This document shows, piece after piece, positions 1 through 15,600 of a stretch of 64,000 nucleotides of DNA. The notes under the pieces were generated by a model. That model had not been told where the DNA came from, did not search any database, and was given only the letters and a program-made list of their open reading frames with translations. The stretch lies in the NCBI GenBank assembly GCA_014529385.2, contig CM043971.1, positions 54,702,709 through 54,766,708 of the forward strand, given 5' to 3'. Within the stretch, counting starts at the first letter, position 1. Each line of letters opens with the position of its first letter. The translations under genes were made by a program, and so were the position numbers. Source of the stretch: Adiantum capillus-veneris. Its lineage: Eukaryota; Streptophyta; Polypodiopsida; Polypodiales; Pteridaceae.

Positions 1-3000
1 ACTCAAAGTGGCCACAGTAGGTTGCTTCTTGCTCAACCATGATATACATGAACTGCCAAGAATGAAACAAAAACCACTTGTGGACACTCTCGTGTCAAAA
101 CAACCAGCCCAATCTGAGTCCGAAAAAGCATGTAAGTCTGGCGGCAATGATCCCCCCCTTGGGATAAAACAAGCCAAGATGTAAAGTGCCACTAAGGTAG
201 CGGAAAATCCTCTTGACAGCCTGCCAATGCTTAGCCCCTGGGCTATGCATAAATTTGCTGACCTGTGAGACTGCAAACTGAATATCCGGCCTCGGGTTGC
301 ATACATAAATGAGGCAGCCAACAGCAGTTTGGTAAAGAGTGACATCAGCAGGATCACCAGCATCATGTAGACTCAACTTCAAACCTGTTTCCATGGGAGT
401 GGCAATAGGTTTGCAATCCTCAAGTCCAAACTTACATAGCAATGTCTCTATGTAACTTTTCTGACACAAGGCAATACCACCATCACACTGCTTAAGCTGT
501 ATACCCAAGTAATGATGCAACAGCCCCAAATCTTTCATCTTGAAAGTAGCATTCAAATCAGCCTTAAATTCAACAATATGTCTCTCATTTGGTCCAGTGA
601 TCATCAAATCATCGACATAAAGAACCACAATGAGAAGTACATCACCCTCACGCTTTACATACAATGTGCTTTCTGTTGGACTGTTACGAAAGCCTTGTTT
701 GACCAAATGAGTGTCAGCTTTCTCATACCAAGCACGAGGAGATTGCTTCAACCCATACAAAGCCTTCTTACATCTACACACTTTGTCCTCTTGTCCTTTT
801 ATGACAAAACCGCGAGGCTGCGTTACATAAACTTCCTCAAATATGTCACCATTCAAGAAAGGAGTAACAATGTCTGATTGATGTACATCCCAACCAAAAT
901 GAGCTGCCAATGCACATAGAAAACGCACAGTAGTCATACGACAAGTGGGAGCAAAAGTCTCTTCATAATTTATGCCTTTTTGCTGTGCATAACCCTTTGC
1001 AACAAGTCGAGCCTTATGGCGATCGATCTCACCATCCGGTTTGCGTTTCAACTTGTAAACCCACTTTGTACCAATGGCCTTTTTGCCAGGAGGCAAATCA
1101 CATATAGTCCATGTGTCATTTTCTATAAGTGCATCATATTCTAATTGCATGGCAGCCATCCAATTTTCTGAATTCTGTGCTTCATCAAAAGACAGAGGCT
1201 CCTCAACATCATGTAAACTAGACACAGCCAAAGCATAACAATCTGATGCATAAGATGCATGGCGAGAGCCTGAACAAGTACACTAGACAAAGGTGCATCC
1301 AATTTACTGTCACGCAAAGTGTGCACCAGCCATTTTGGCATACCTCTAGCCTGCTCATTTTCAGCCCTTTCCTCATCAAGTACATCATGTACATCTGCAT
1401 CAATAATAGGCTGATCTAAAACATTTTCAGAAACCCCCATAGGCTGTACATTTGCCTCATTGGAACTTACATTCGTATTTCCACCACTGAAAAGAGGCAA
1501 CAAAGTGTCATAAATGTCCTTTGAGCTTACATTACTGTCTCTAGTACATGACAGCAAGGGCTGAACAGAATCTTCCACAAACACTACATCCCGAGAAACC
1601 AGAATACGTTTTGTTTGCGGATGATACAACCTGTAACCTTTGCTTTCAACACTATAACCAACAAAAATACATTTGCCAGCCTTATCATCCAATTTTTTGC
1701 GCTGCACTTGTGGCACCAAAGCATATGCCAAACAGCCAAAAACACGCATGTGCTCAATAGAAGGCTTTCTATCATGCCATGCTTCATATGGAGTAATAGA
1801 CTGCAAAGCTTTCGTAGGACACCTGTTAAGTACATAAGTGGCACACATGATGGCCTCAAGCCAAAAAGAATGCGGTAAAGCTTGACTTTTGACCATACAT
1901 CGTGCCATTTCCGTCAGTGACCTATTTTTCCTCTCAGAAACACCATTTTGCTGAGGCGTATAAGGCACTGTATATTGGTGTTTTATCCCACGACTAGCCA
2001 GAAATGCATTAAATTCATGAGACATATACTCCCCCCCTCGATCAGAACGGAGGGTGCCCATAGTACATTTCGAGACATTTTCAGCCATAGCTAGAAATTG
2101 TTTGAAGCACATAAAAACTTCGGACTTCGCTTTAAGCGGAAATACCCATGCATGCCTGGAGTAATCATCAATGAAAGTCACGAAGTACAGGTAATTGCCC
2201 AAGGACGGAGTTTGCATGGGCCCACAAACATCACTATCCACAAGCTGCAACCTGCATGTGGCCCGAACTGAACCATCCTTTGGAAATTTAGAACGCTGCA
2301 TCTTACCCAAAATACAGCCTTCACAAACATGTTTGAGAGGTTCTTCAAGAGGTGGCAAAGAAGCAACCATATCAGATTTCTGCAAACGCAACAAACTAGA
2401 AAAATGTAGATGACCAAAACGTGCATGCCAAAGTTTTGCATCTGAAATAGCCCTTGAATCTGCAACAGCATTTGCAAAATTTTGTCCACACTTGTCATAC
2501 AAAGTGAGCTTATACAGCCCACGGCACAAAAGCCCAGATGCAACAATTTCATCACCAAAACTAAGATCATGAACTGTACATCTGTCATCCACAAATTTGA
2601 CTACAAGTGCAAGTCTAGCAAGTGCGGATATAGACAAGAGATTCTTCTTGATCCCAGGTACATAAAGTGCATCAACAAATGTGAAGGAACTGCCATTAGC
2701 AGCAGTGAGCACAATCTTTCCAACTCCTTGAATTGGATAAGAGGCGTTGTTGGCACAAGTGACTGAATTCCCATGAGGGACAGACTCGAGAGAGATAAAC
2801 AATTCACGATGTGAGGTAATGTGCTTTGTAGCACCACTGTCGAAATACCACACATGTGCATCTGCAGCAACTGACAAGCATGCATCATGGACAGCAGGAT
2901 TGTAAGTGCACTCTGCGCTAAAAGCCCATTCTGCATCAACATCAGCAACACAGTTTCCTTTCACAGAAGACTCAACAATGGCTGCATTTGTAGTGGAACC

Positions 3001-4296
3001 AGCATTTGCAGTGGAACCACCCTCTTTCTTCTTAGCCTCTTTGGCCTTCAACTTAGGACACGACTTGATCAAGTGATCATTGGCTTTACAATAATGGCAA
3101 CGCATCTTCTTTTTGCCCTTATCATTAGAATTTCCAGACGAATTGCTGCCAGCAGAAGCATTAGGAACATAATTTTTGCCACTCGCAGCAGAACCATAAG
3201 AAGGGGCTGCATTGCTGTTACCACCCTTTCTTTGAGAAGCAATAAAAGCCTGTTCAACTGCACGCTGTCTAGTCCTATTTTTTCTGGACAGTGACTCTTG
3301 CAACAGCAATGTGCATAATGCATCAAACTTGACAACTGCTGGATTTCCTCGGGTCATCAGTCTCCAAGTACTAGCAAAAGTCTGGTAGGAATCTGGTAAG
3401 GCATTAAGAACACTCTGCACAAGGGAACTGTCTGAAATGACTTCACCTGTAGAAATAAGCTGCTCATTGATATCCTTGACACTAGCAAGGAAAGCGTCCA
3501 TATCATCCTCCTCATGCATAATCTTCGACTCCAGCTCTTTACGCAGCAAAGCAATTTTAGCCTCATTGCGGCTTGCATAAAGACCTGCTAGAATATCCCT
3601 AACCTGTTTTGCAGATTTTGCTGAACGGATGTGAGGAACAATGGTGCACTTCACAGACAACGCAATCAATGCATGAGCCTGCGCATCCTTAACATCCCAA
3701 CGAGCTTGTTCTGCCATAGGCAAAACAACTCTAACAGCTGCAATCCTTGCAGCAAGACCTGCAACATCCTCAACATCGCCTACATCCTCAGAACCAGGAC
3801 ATATATCAATGCCCTGCACAATGTTCCAGACACTTTTTGACACAAGAACATGTTGCATCATATAAGCCCACATAGGGTAGTTGTCCCCATCCAACTTGTC
3901 CTCAGCAGCAAACATCTTGGACACATCTGTGTTGTTGTTGTCAGCCATGGTAAATGCTGCACCTGATGTGAAAAATGCCCGAAAATAGGAGAAATGGAGC
4001 GGTAACAACCTGTGCTATATAGCACAAACCATAGAAGACTATAAGGCACCTGTTATGTAGAAAACGACACTGACAGAAATTCTGCACAAAATGACGAAAT
4101 AGCCTGTGCAGTACTGCCTGTAGTGGAAACGGAGGCCGAAATGAGCCCAAATCACAATTCTGAGCAGACCAAGCTCTTCGAGCTTGCCCAAAATATTTGT
4201 CGACCTGCGAACGCTCGCCAAAGCTCACTGAAATCGGAGAAAGTGAGCAGGTGTGTGCTGGAGCAGCTGGCGACTAACCCCGGGAGGACGTGACCT

Positions 4297-4308
4297 GCTC
4301 TGATACCA
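4297..4308 (-). promoter_or_regulatory. Primer binding site, initiator tRNA-Met type
   Basis: On the minus strand TGGTATCAGAGC follows the LTR end after a two-base gap. This is the usual plant Copia primer site complementary to initiator tRNA-Met. Confidence 0.85.
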
Positions 4309-4310
4309 AT

Positions 4311-4580
4311 TGTTGGAATTAGGGTTGCGGAGAAACACACACAGCTTGGAGAAGATGAAGGAAGCTCAAGGCACACAATAGAGAGTGTATTACTTAGTGT
4401 GCTATCAAAAGATAGATAGCCCTAGAGTGATGGGCGTATATACAATGCACAGGGGAAAAAACCTCCTAAAGAGGGAAAAAATGCCCCGGCGATCCTAGTG
4501 TGTTCACACACATCACTACCACATGTATATGGTAACATTTTTAAGGAGAGGTGTGAGGGATTTTTTGTTACTAAGCAACA
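4311..4580 (-). repeat. 5' LTR of the Copia element
   Basis: 270 bp bounded on the element strand by TGTTGCTTAG and TTCCAACA, giving a short TGTTG/CAACA terminal inverted repeat. It lies directly next to the primer binding site. Only one copy is in the window. Confidence 0.85.
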
Positions 4581-4915
4581 ATGGAAGTTGTTGGGCTACC
4601 ATCTCAGGTCGGTACAAAACTTGATACCTTAGAAAGTTTGTCATTTATTACCGCTATTTTTTTCAGTTCAGTAATAGTGCTCATACGTGCAATCAGATTA
4701 TACTTTGGAGTCACCTGTAACACAAAGAAATGTTAGTAATTGTGCACTACTCCTACCTAGATGGAGTCAAAAAAACCATATGAAAGAAAGTGTGAACGCT
4801 CAATCCCCTTTACCATAAACCCATAACGGTGAGACATTCCAGAGTCCCTTAGTTGTTTCAGAAGCCAAGGGAGTGTATCATCTATGACCATTACATAATA
4901 TGAAAATGATGCAAT
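4581..4915. other. Intergenic stretch, nothing recognised
   Basis: AT-rich DNA between the Copia LTR and a local repeat. No coding signal or element end was recognised. Confidence 0.5.
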
Positions 4916-5215
4916 AAGCCACCATATTCGGCCATATGACTAGCCATAAGGTACCATGCACAACCATATTTGGCAACCATATTCACAACCATATTCAGCC
5001 ACAACCCTTCTTAACCATATTCACACCCACTATGCCATATGAGCAGCCATATCTAGATGTAGCAACCATATTCGGCCACATGGGCAGCCTTAAGGTATCA
5101 TGCACAACCATACTTGGCCACATTTCATACCCTTCACCACCATAATCATAACCATTTTTGGCCACAACCATTTTCAACCATATTCTCAACCAATCATTCA
5201 CAACTATATTCGTCT
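4916..5215. repeat. Degenerate short tandem repeat (CCATATTC-like)
   Basis: About 300 bp in which variants of 'caaccatattc' and 'ggccatatg' recur every 12-25 bp. The spacing is irregular, so this is a decayed minisatellite rather than a clean array. The open frames across it are by-products of the repeat. Confidence 0.7.
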
Positions 5216-5539
5216 ACATGAGCAACTTTGCCCATGATCTGTCACATAACGATCAACATGTAAAGACTGTACTTGAGTAAGCCAGTACCTACCATAAAAT
5301 AGGGTCATGTACCAATTTGTAAGAGAAACTATCAGTCACAAGGTAGCCATTAACCTTCATTGAGAAAGACCTTTCAATGTATTCTGCTACCCATACACAT
5401 CCCTACAACAATTTTGTAGGTAAATACTGACAATTATAATTGAACTCGAAAGAAAAAAAAACAGTATCGCCGTTACCTAATGGTCAGAAGAAGTAGCAAC
5501 CATTCCCATAACAATCATAGTCAAGAGCATGCATGAGTT

Positions 5540-7160
<1,621 letters not shown>

Positions 7161-7294
7161 TGTGTGCTATCGATAAGTATCTATACTATTTAGAAAGCGG
7201 GAAGGAATTTCGGCCCCTTGCCCAGGCCACGTTTTAGCAGGTGATGCGTCTGTCAGGTCTCGACCAGTGTGCTAAGTGCCAATCGACACATTAA

Positions 7295-8748
<1,454 letters not shown>

Positions 8749-8940
8749 TGTTGGGGTATAGGCGCCTGTGCCTTGCCCGGCCGCCCAGAGTCTGGGCGCC
8801 CACTGACTTGTATACCTTATACATAGCATAAGTGTATAGGGGGCTGCTCACTCTTTGAGTCTCCCCACCCACATAGTGTGTGTCTCCTTCTCTCTCTCTC
8901 TCTCTCACTCTCTGTCTGTGGTGCTCCCCGATCCCCTTCA
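8749..8940 (+). repeat. 5' LTR (192 bp)
   Basis: Begins TGTTGGGGTATAGG and ends CCCCGATCCCCTTCA. It contains a TATA-like 'ttgtataccttatacat' and a pyrimidine tract of CT repeats near the 3' side. It appears identical to the copy at 12251-12442. Confidence 0.95.
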
Positions 8941-8941
8941 A

Positions 8942-8954
8942 TTGGTATCAGAGC
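8942..8954 (+). promoter_or_regulatory. Primer binding site
   Basis: TTGGTATCAGAGC follows the 5' LTR after one base. It matches the initiator tRNA-Met primer site. Confidence 0.88.
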
Positions 8955-9319
8955 TATGGTGACCGCGGAGAGCACGACGGCTTTGAGAGCTTCGAGGCGA
9001 TAGCTCGCTCGCTCTCGACGGTGGAGTTCGATCGCGGAGTTTCACGAAGAGCGATTTTAGCTTGAGGAGCATTGTCTTTGGAGCTTAGGAGCTTGGTGTG
9101 GTCAAGCTTGGTCGAGGAGGCGGTTGCGGCTTCCTTGGTGAGAGGAGCTTTTGAGCTCAGTGGAGCTCGTTAGAGAAGTGCTCGGCGGAGGAGAGCTTGA
9201 CATTCGAGTGCTTGGATGCTGTTGTGGCAGAGCTCTTGTGTTGGAGCTTGCATTGAGAGGACATTGCATCACGCAGAGTGGAGCAGGAGCAGGTTCAAGA
9301 CTGTGTGCAGCTCGTTTTT

Positions 9320-9660
9320 GCCATTTTTGGGCTCTAAAACGCAGTTTTTTGCGTAGCTCCGTCATACAGAGTCAGATCTACATGATCCAGGAATCTAGGT
9401 CAGGGTTTTGGCACGCTCCGGACGCGATGGTGATGTCTATTTGCTGAAATTATGCTTTGAATTACAGCAGGTACAGCAGCAAGTTTATTTGTGCACTTTC
9501 GGGTCCCAAAAACACTGTTTTTGGCATAGCTTTCACACCCGGACTCGGATACATATGATCCAGGAGTCTACCTTGGGGTTTTGGCACTCTCCGGACGCAC
9601 TCATCATATCAGAATTGTAAAATTCTGAATGCTGAATTTTCTGCAGCAGCAGTTGTTTAT
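9320..9660 (+). repeat. Imperfect internal duplication in the element leader
   Basis: Two related stretches, about 9325-9440 and 9505-9620, share 'gcatgatccagga'-like text, 'ttttggcac' and 'ctccggacgc'. The leader between the LTR and the Gag start is about 1.4 kb and has no long frame. Confidence 0.65.
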
Positions 9661-10341
9661 TGTGTGTCGAGGATTCCACACATGGTTTGCTCTCAGATGT
9701 GAGAGTGATATTTGCTGCAAGTTTCCTCACAGGTGGGAGGATACGATGTATGCCTTATGTGGTTTGATGCTCAGGGAGACTAATGTGATTGCATTTTGAG
9801 CTCGGCAATGTATGCCTCGAGCATGTTTTTTGGCAGTCACAGGTAGAGCAGATATTTGTGTACTAGATTTGCACGTGTTTGCAATGATGTATGCAAAGTG
9901 TGGAGATTGGTGCATGCATTTGGAGTACGGTTTGATGCGCTTTGGTTGCTCATGGTTTTGAGCGTGCAGTCAGTTTGGTTACTGGTTTTGTGGTCGTTTT
10001 ACTGACGAAACTCTGGCGAAATTTTTCCAGGAGTTTTATGCGCATCATTTATGCGATCTAGGTAGAGATTGCGGGTTGCACTCAACATTTGCGTGCGGTG
10101 TTCTCTGCATGTGGGAGATTTGTGCGTGTATATGCATCGATACCGCACAGTGTGGGCTTGGTGATTAGCTCACAGATTGCAGTGTGATACTAGAGCAGGC
10201 GAGGCTTGTATTGACATTGCGGGAGCTCTATTTTGGAGTGTGTCTCACAGGTTTTACATTGTGTTTCTGGCCATATTTGTAGACAGTTTCCAGGTGTTGT
10301 TGGTGAGGTGGTTTTGCTTTCTAGTTTGCTACATTGTGCTC

Positions 10342-12171
10342 ATGGCAGAGACAGGTGATCGATTAGATTGTGACCTCTCACAGATGCGCGTGTTTGATGG
10401 GTCAGACTTTGCGGCATGGAGAGAGTGTATGCTTGATGCATTGACACAGCGAGGGTTGCATCGACCATTGAGTGGTGATGTAGGTAGACCTTCAAACATG
10501 TCTGATGATCAGTGGCAGGAGCTAGAGGAGATGGCACTATCTACACTCTCTTTGCACCTTGCGGAATCTGTATATGCTCTTGTTATGTATGAGACTACTT
10601 CGAGAGCACTTTGGCGCAGATTACATGATATGTATGATAGATCTGAGTCATCACGGACTCGTGTGAGACATGTACATTCACGAGCACGCCGACAGATGAC
10701 ATGTTGGTATTGTGGTCATTCTGGACACGTTAGACGGCGCTGTTTTCATCGTATGCGACATCGTAGGAGACATGGCAGTCTCAGAGATGTATGTAGTGAT
10801 GCCATGGACTCAGTTGCTTTGACAGTTGAGGCACATGTAGTGTCGGAGTATACTAGTGACGGGGATGTCACTTTTACCTCGAGATTTGCACGAGATGCTA
10901 TACATGTGGATAGTGCACTCCCTTCGCAGTGGTTGCTAGACGCAGATGCTATGTTTCATGTCACGCCGCATCGTGCATGGTTTTGTAGCTATTCTAGCGG
11001 GATGCTTGGCAGTGTACGTTTGACCGATGGATCGGTGCATGCGATAGCAGGTGCAGGAGATGTGAGACTGTCATTACCGAGTGGTGCATCTTACTTGTTA
11101 CGACATGTGCGCTATGTACCAGATTTGACAGTGAGTTTGATCTCGATTGGTCAGCTAAGAGATTGTGGATGTCAGATTTCGCTACGAGAGCGAGATTTTG
11201 TGATGCATTTGGGTTCGCTAGTGATTGCGAGAGGTGCCAGGAGTGGTACAGGTTACCCATTGCATGTGGATCACGCGAGAGACGGTGTTGTCTCTGTGAT
11301 CATGCAGCCAGGTAGAGAGCGAGAGAGCAGGCGAGTCTCTTTTGCTTGTGGGTTGCAGGATGCTTTGCATGGAGTGCAGAGTAGTGAGATCGTTGTGCAC
11401 ACGGTTGGGGCACGACTTGAGCAGTCACATAGAGAGGTGACAGAGTCAGACATGCATGCTTTGCTAGTGACTGAGCAAAGCAGAGACTCAGTTGTGCTAG
11501 ATACTTCTATGCAGGATAGACAAGTAGAGCGGTCTTGCTCTAGTGAGTCACGACAGGAGGACGTTGTGCAAGAGTCTATGCATACGGAGTTAGAGCATGA
11601 GAGCTCTAGTGAGTCACAGCAGATTGAGTGGTCATGTTTGCAGTGGATGATTGCAGAGGAGGCTGAGATGTCAGCAATTATGCAGTCATTCCTTTCTATG
11701 CTCGACAATGAGCATGGGGATATAGTTGTGCAGGATATGTCTTCCAGCAGACACCTAGAGCAGCTGGTTTGCTTTGAGGTTGCACGACAGGTTGATGCGT
11801 CTTTTGCGGACAGTCAGGAGATGCATGTGGCTGACACGCCTTGTCAGTCAGAGATGCCTATTGCCAGGGATATATATGTTGATGCATGCTCCGTAGAGCT
11901 AGCAGGGCCCGCTAGCATTGCATCGGCATTCGGTGGTCTCATGTACGAGATGCTGATCTCGAGGCCCGACATAGCAGCTGCAGTGGGAGCATTTGCAGCA
12001 GGGTTGATCAGTCGTTCGATGACTGATCTTGGCATAGAGCATAGGGGAGGTTTGCAGGTATTGCGTACATACTTGCAGTACGTGTGCGGTACGTCTGGTG
12101 GTGTATGGACTTACACGGGAGCAGGACAGCCGGATGCACACGATCACAGCCAGCCAGTGGGCATCGGTTGA
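10342..12171 (+). CDS. Gag-centred polyprotein of the non-autonomous Copia element
   Basis: One long reading frame. The Met at 10342 (MAETGDRLDCDLS) is preferred to an upstream Met at 10177 because Copia Gags start this way and the 55 residues before it are a hydrophobic stretch without family likeness. Order: Gag/UBN2-like region (about residues 10-100), CCHC knuckle (CWYCGHSGHVRRRC, near residue 120), a protease-like segment (near 195-290, with 'RYVPDLTVSLISIGQLRD'), an acidic Ser/Glu-rich linker, then a short segment like the tail of Copia RT ('RPDIAAAVGAFAAG', 'LRTYLQYVCGTSGG'). Integrase and the RT core are not recognisable. Fossil status: whole for its own structure, defective as a full Copia. 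Confidence 0.85.
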   Translation: MAETGDRLDCDLSQMRVFDGSDFAAWRECMLDALTQRGLHRPLSGDVGRPSNMSDDQWQELEEMALSTLSLHLAESVYALVMYETTSRALWRRLHDMYDRSESSRTRVRHVHSRARRQMTCWYCGHSGHVRRRCFHRMRHRRRHGSLRDVCSDAMDSVALTVEAHVVSEYTSDGDVTFTSRFARDAIHVDSALPSQWLLDADAMFHVTPHRAWFCSYSSGMLGSVRLTDGSVHAIAGAGDVRLSLPSGASYLLRHVRYVPDLTVSLISIGQLRDCGCQISLRERDFVMHLGSLVIARGARSGTGYPLHVDHARDGVVSVIMQPGRERESRRVSFACGLQDALHGVQSSEIVVHTVGARLEQSHREVTESDMHALLVTEQSRDSVVLDTSMQDRQVERSCSSESRQEDVVQESMHTELEHESSSESQQIEWSCLQWMIAEEAEMSAIMQSFLSMLDNEHGDIVVQDMSSSRHLEQLVCFEVARQVDASFADSQEMHVADTPCQSEMPIARDIYVDACSVELAGPASIASAFGGLMYEMLISRPDIAAAVGAFAAGLISRSMTDLGIEHRGGLQVLRTYLQYVCGTSGGVWTYTGAGQPDAHDHSQPVGIG

Positions 12172-12218
12172 GAGCGGTTTTCTCTCACCTTTTTTAGTCT
12201 TTAGACTAGGTTCCCTTG

Positions 12219-12250
12219 CTTAAAGGCACAGTCGCCTTTAAGTGGGAGGT
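12219..12250 (+). promoter_or_regulatory. Polypurine tract with preceding hairpin
   Basis: AAGTGGGAGG directly precedes the 3' LTR and is the usual Copia plus-strand primer. Just before it a perfect 9-bp inverted repeat (CTTAAAGGC / GCCTTTAAG) with a short loop is seen. Confidence 0.8.
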
Positions 12251-12442
12251 TGTTGGGGTATAGGCGCCTGTGCCTTGCCCGGCCGCCCAGAGTCTGGGCG
12301 CCCACTGACTTGTATACCTTATACATAGCATAAGTGTATAGGGGGCTGCTCACTCTTTGAGTCTCCCCACCCACATAGTGTGTGTCTCCTTCTCTCTCTC
12401 TCTCTCTCACTCTCTGTCTGTGGTGCTCCCCGATCCCCTTCA
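12251..12442 (+). repeat. 3' LTR (192 bp)
   Basis: Same length as the 5' LTR at 8749-8940, with no difference found by eye. It is followed by the target duplication AGATG. Confidence 0.95.
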
Positions 12443-12712
12443 AGATGTAGCCTCTTCGAATGCATTGATTGTGGGATATGCACAACTTGGGTAGGGTCAA
12501 GCAGCTTTGGACTATTTTTGGTGGATGCAAAGCAAGGATGTCTATCCTGATGCAATCCCATATGCTTGCATCTTGAAGGCAAGGGTCAAGGTGAGGAAGC
12601 TCGGGGCTTTTTTTAGCACATGCAAAGAGAGGGCATCTCTCCAAATGCAATCACATACACTTGCAATTATGTCCAAGATGTCATCTCTTGGAATGCACTG
12701 ATTGTGGGATAT
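12443..12712 (+). pseudogene. PPR block 2, right part
   Basis: Continuation of the PPR relic after the insertion. It starts with the duplicated AGATG and continues 'tctcttggaatgcattgat'-like text into YAQLG, 'SKDVYPDAIPYACILKA' and a second partial repeat. It breaks off at 12712, where a Copia LTR begins inside the YAQLG motif. Confidence 0.8.
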
Positions 12713-13039
12713 TGTAAGGTGTGAGCTTTGTCATAGAGTACTAAAGTACGAGTCAAGGAGAGGAAAGGTGGAATTATCCCAATGCAGTGGTGCAAGGTTG
12801 TAGAGCTACTTAAAGCTCATTTCATGAATGAATAAATCAATTCCATGTTGCATTACACCTCTCTTGTTTATGGTGAGCTTGTGATGGCTTATCAACAACT
12901 CAAGATCTTGTTTATGAGTCCAAGTTAATTGATCTTGGAAGCTAATTTGCTTGAGTGATAATCTAGCCAACACACACTCACTTGTGTGCACGATGTTTCT
13001 CTTTCATCCACCCTAGCTAGCACGATCCCATTCCCATCA
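12713..13039 (+). mobile_element. Copia LTR (5' LTR or remnant) of a second element
   Basis: 327 bp from TGTAAGGTGTG to CCCATTCCCATCA, followed by TGGTATCAGAGCTC (13042-13055), a primer binding site. The LTR boundary cuts a PPR motif, so it marks an insertion into the PPR block. No matching second LTR was found to the right, and no Gag or Pol could be read after it. The element is probably old and truncated. Confidence 0.75.
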
Positions 13040-15600
13040 AGTGGTATCAGAGCTCTAGGTTATGCTAGCTAGGCTTGTTATTATGCATTTGTATGATAGT
13101 AATTAGCATCTCCAGAAACTAAGTACCCTAAGATAGCTAAGAAAAACCCAAACAGTAATCAGTATGTTCATTAAACAATTAAGCCATCTTCAATTGCCTA
13201 GTTATGCAGTCGCATGACAAATATATCAAAGGAAAAAAAACTAGGTATCGTCAGTTGGTAGCTGCATGTTTTAGCAGAAAAAAACCCATTAATGTATCAC
13301 ATCAAGTTAAGAAACAAAGTTAAGAAACATGTATATGTGGCCCATTTCAAGGCTAAAAAAACCTCATAAAACTTGTCTCCCGAATGCAAAAATGGTGATG
13401 AACCAAGATACATGAACAAATATGTTCCAAAATATATATTCTTATGAATTCCATTAGATCATTAAGTACCGGTAATGAACTTTTAGTAAACGAAGGATTT
13501 CATAGGCCAAAAAGAGAATTTTCATCTTTGGATTGAAATTTAGATAGTTCTTTTCTTTCGAGATGGTCATATTTTCTTGGGACATTTATTTCTATAAGTA
13601 GTTTTTCAATGTTCTAAATATGTAAACATAAAACATGCATTGTTGGATTATCTTTCAAATTTCTAAAATTTACATGTTTACATTCGATGATTAACGAGTT
13701 CTTCATTTAATCATTTGTCTCTTTGTTTATTGATGAGAATTTGTTATAAAATATTAAGTTTCTTTCTTGCATATTGAGTGCTCATAATCGTGCCAATGTG
13801 ATAGGTTTCAATTTATGATGTTGACAATGATGTGTGTCTACCCTCTCATGGCATCTCTCATATGTCAATTGAGTGTATGAGACTCGTTTGCAGGAGTGAT
13901 CCAAGCACTAGAGAGACACATAATTCCATGTGACGTGACCATGATTCCCATTGAAAGGACTGTAGATCTCACCCATGTGCATAGTCTTTTTTGGACCCAT
14001 CCGATCAAGAAACCATACTATCAAACCCGCCTAAGTTCCATTGAAGTATGCTTGAGTTTTTTAACCTTTCCTATGAGACTTGGTCATGATGGGCATTGGT
14101 TTATCTTATGATGATTGATCTTGGATTGAACTAGATTCTAGAGTTTCTATGGTATTTTCACTACATTCTATGGTTTTGTGCTCCTTTGAAAATGTACGCT
14201 ATTTTCAGTGTGCCATACGGAATTTGATGTCTATACTGCAATTCCGTCTTGACATTTGGCCTGCCTGGTCTTACCTTAGGCATAACATTTCTTCCCCCTT
14301 GGAAAACCATTTTCATCATCAAAAACAAAAGTGATAATGTCTCCATAAGAACACTAATGTTTTCCATAGTGGAATCCTTCTTGGATCCAACTTCCATTTA
14401 ACCAAAACTCGGTTCAATAGAAGGTCCAATGAAATAAAAAAGAACATCTTGATTTTTCACATTGTTGTCCCTTTGCAACCATTTTGTGTCACCGGCTTGC
14501 ATCCAACATAGTGTGTAACGTCTATTTATAACTCACTAGAGTATGCTAAACAAGTTGCCTCAATTAAGAGGTGTCTGAAGGATACCTCTTCTAACTTTCC
14601 ATGAAAGTAACATGCTAATATAGCTCATCAGCAAAGATGAGTCCTTGACTTGTTATCATTCATCATCATCTCGTGACCGAGGTTGATAACCTGACCAAAA
14701 CATGAAGGGACTAAACTTAGTCACAACATGCTTTGCCGTATGGTAAGAAAACTCCAGCCAGAGAGATAACTTTTTCAACTGGATTGATTGGTGCTAATGT
14801 ACATGCTTAGCATATCCTTTGGCACAATATTAACACTTGTAATCTGCCTTCCTCTCTAGATGTCTGGCAATATTGAGGTGTGTTTCTCCACCGTATATAG
14901 ACGATCCTCCAAAACAAATGGAAAACAGGGATCACGATTCCTTGCAAGATTGCTGAATAATCAACAATGTTATGAATAATCAACTTGGTTAGCTTTAGAG
15001 ATTGGAAAAGTGATTAGAATAAGTTGTACAAAATTTGTCAACTTATAGCACCCAAACCAAGCCATTATCTTTGTTGGTGATTGGTAAACCTATAGAGTGC
15101 AAAATGCTTTGGAAGCTACTAATGTCATGAATGTGCATGCCGCTCCAAATTAGCCTTTGTGAAAAACTAGGACCCACAAAACCTAGTGTGCATGTATTTA
15201 GCAAAAATAGATCCGAACCTGCATATCCATGACCATACTTGCCAATGCTTCTGGCTAGAGTTATGATCACGAAAACAACTAAATACTTTCCTTTGCAATT
15301 ACATGAAAGTCGTGCTACTAACTTAGTTGGACCATAATTGAATGTGAAAATTAATCACATATAGGTGCTAACAATACAACATGTTCATGAACATAAGATA
15401 ATTTAGCTACATGTATAAACAAACATCCAATACTTGTAACCTTAACAAGTCTTACCAGGTATCCGATAAATTTTGGCCACTAAAATTGTTCTGGATAGGA
15501 TGTGCTCAAAATGGTCTAGCAAACGGATCCGATTTAGCACCTAGGGACTCTATCATGACACATAATTGAAATAACAAGCGCCAATTCACTCCCAAAGACT
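13040..15600. other. Unrecognised AT-rich stretch after the LTR
   Basis: May contain the decayed interior of the element starting at 12713. Short open frames (for example 13896-14111 plus, 14161-14397 minus) carry no family motif that I recognise. Confidence 0.4.

Larger units (their letters stand above)
1..4580 (-). mobile_element. Ty1/Copia LTR retrotransposon, 3' end outside window
   Basis: Fossil Copia element read on the minus strand. Parts in order: 5' LTR (4311-4580), primer binding site (4297-4308), Gag from a Met near 3948 with a CCHC knuckle (CHYCKANDHLIKSC), aspartic protease (WYFDSGATKHI), GAG-pre-integrase (LWHARFGHLH), integrase core (DYSRHAWVF, PYTPQQNGVSERKN) to about 1141, then reverse transcriptase with its YVDD box down to about 95, and the start of RNase H at the window edge. 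The order protease-integrase-RT is the Copia order. The copy is broken only about once or twice in what is visible, so it is not very old. Its 3' LTR lies left of the window, so LTR divergence cannot be read. Confidence 0.95.
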
